From: Candidatus Methanomethylophilaceae archaeon
Lineage (GTDB): Archaea > Thermoplasmatota > Thermoplasmata > Methanomassiliicoccales > Methanomethylophilaceae
NCBI GenBank assembly: GCA_017455785.1
Contig: JAFSYZ010000218.1
Location: 1 to 5,180, forward strand
DNA: 5,180 bases
Direction: 5' to 3'
How positions within the stretch are numbered: position 1 is the first letter of the stretch; each line of letters starts with the position of its first letter. Position numbers and translations under genes: made by a program. A model generated the notes under the pieces. The model ran no database searches. It saw nothing but the letters and a program-made list of their open reading frames with translations, and was not told the DNA's origin. Below are positions 4,534-5,180 of this stretch, in pieces.

Positions 4534-5180
4534 TCCCAGAATCTCTTGTTCTTCGCATACAGCACTTCTGCACCCAATATGTCACGCAGGAATTCGTCCT
4601 CGTCGGTGTGCATCGTCCTCAGTATACGTGATGCGGCATCCGGACCGATACCGCGTCCTGCGAGTGTCATACATGCCTTGCGACCGTTCTCATTAACTAG
4701 GTTCGCGATCCTGGTGATGCGCTGTGTATCCTTCTTCTCTTCGTCGGTGAGGTCCTTCTTGGCGAACAGTTTGATCTTGTCACGGTCGTACTCCTTCAGG
4801 ACGGCGACCATGTTGCCACCGCATTTGGGGCACACGAAGCGTTTGGGTGCATCCTTCACGCGGACCCTCCATTGCGTCTGACATCTGAGGCATGAACCGA
4901 AGAGCAGTTCGTCCTCCAGCCTCTTCTTCAGTGCCATGAGTATTGAGTGATCCGCACGCATCGGCTGCATCAGTTCCTTGGACCTTGTGATGCCCTCCAT
5001 ACCGATGGGGGATATCCTGCACACCTCCACCTTGATCTCTCCGTCGGCGATCGCTTTGACGACCGTCTCCGTTCCGGGTATGTCGAGGTCCTCCCACAGG
5101 ACCTTGTTCACCGCCTCGCTGTAGGCAGGCGTGTCCTGGTGCAGTTCGAACAGTTTGTTGAAGTTGATGTAACGGTTGTC
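4530..5180 (-). CDS. Lhr-like ATP-dependent helicase, C-terminal part only
   Basis: The frame is open to the right window edge, so the start lies beyond it; the GTG at 5111 is internal. The 216 visible residues are the C-terminal end of a large archaeal Lhr-type superfamily 2 helicase (usually about 850-950 residues), which uses ATP to unwind DNA or RNA-DNA duplexes in repair and related processes. None of the helicase motor motifs is in view. What is seen: an early segment TPAYSEAVNKVLWEDLDI typical of the region after the winged helix, a zinc ribbon with C97-x2-C100 and C117-x2-C120, then a helical end containing GRGIGPDAASRIL and the terminal DEFLRDILGAEVLYAKNKRFWD-like block, which I associate with archaeal Lhr proteins ending NKRFWD or similar. 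It stops at TAG, overlapping the rlmE stop by 4 bases. The subfamily (Lhr-core versus aLhr1/2) cannot be decided from this part. Confidence 0.78.
   Translation of the reverse strand, partial: DNRYINFNKLFELHQDTPAYSEAVNKVLWEDLDIPGTETVVKAIADGEIKVEVCRISPIGMEGITRSKELMQPMRADHSILMALKKRLEDELLFGSCLRCQTQWRVRVKDAPKRFVCPKCGGNMVAVLKEYDRDKIKLFAKKDLTDEEKKDTQRITRIANLVNENGRKACMTLAGRGIGPDAASRILRTMHTDEDEFLRDILGAEVLYAKNKRFWD

Overview
The window reads as a compact stretch of archaeal chromosome at moderate GC. The archaeal signs are a C-terminal TrmY (tRNA pseudouridine-54 N1-methyltransferase, essentially archaeal), a DUF531-family protein, an archaeal-type Lhr helicase with a C-terminal zinc ribbon, TATA boxes about 25 bp ahead of likely transcription starts, very short leaders, and Shine-Dalgarno motifs matching the archaeal 16S tail. 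The gene style (EFR1-type flavodoxin/ferredoxin, DUF531, moderate GC) suggests Thermoplasmata, perhaps Methanomassiliicoccales. That lineage call is inference; nothing here proves it.

Layout, left to right. The 3' end of trmY (+) enters from the left edge and stops at 322. Bases 323-1107 are loosely packed: two hairpins, one low-GC orphan gene on the minus strand (451-789) encoding a small protein with a single C-terminal membrane segment, then about 300 bases with a terminator-like hairpin, small inverted repeats and the promoter of a tRNA. tRNA-Phe(GAA) with an encoded CCA follows at 1108-1184. Next come a 57-residue conserved-looking small protein (1224-1397) and, overlapping it at the stop/start, a DUF531 protein (1397-1939). 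The purM gene (AIR synthetase) lies on the minus strand at 1933-2952, tail-to-tail with DUF531 and overlapping it by 7 bases. A divergent promoter region of about 130 bases with two good TATA boxes separates purM from a plus-strand pair: a flavodoxin/2x[4Fe-4S] protein (3083-3847) and rlmE/ftsJ (3850-4533), only 2 bases apart. The right end holds the last 216 codons of an Lhr-like helicase on the minus strand, whose stop overlaps the rlmE stop by 4 bases.

Functionally the window is rich in RNA modification and processing: TrmY, a tRNA gene, a DUF531 protein that looks SPOUT-like at its C-terminus, RlmE, and an Lhr helicase. A purine biosynthesis enzyme and an uncharacterised electron carrier are interleaved. 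The most interesting unknowns are the small gene coupled to DUF531, the flavodoxin/ferredoxin protein tied to rlmE, and the AT-rich membrane orphan. I see no CRISPR array, insertion sequence, toxin-antitoxin pair or clear defence system.
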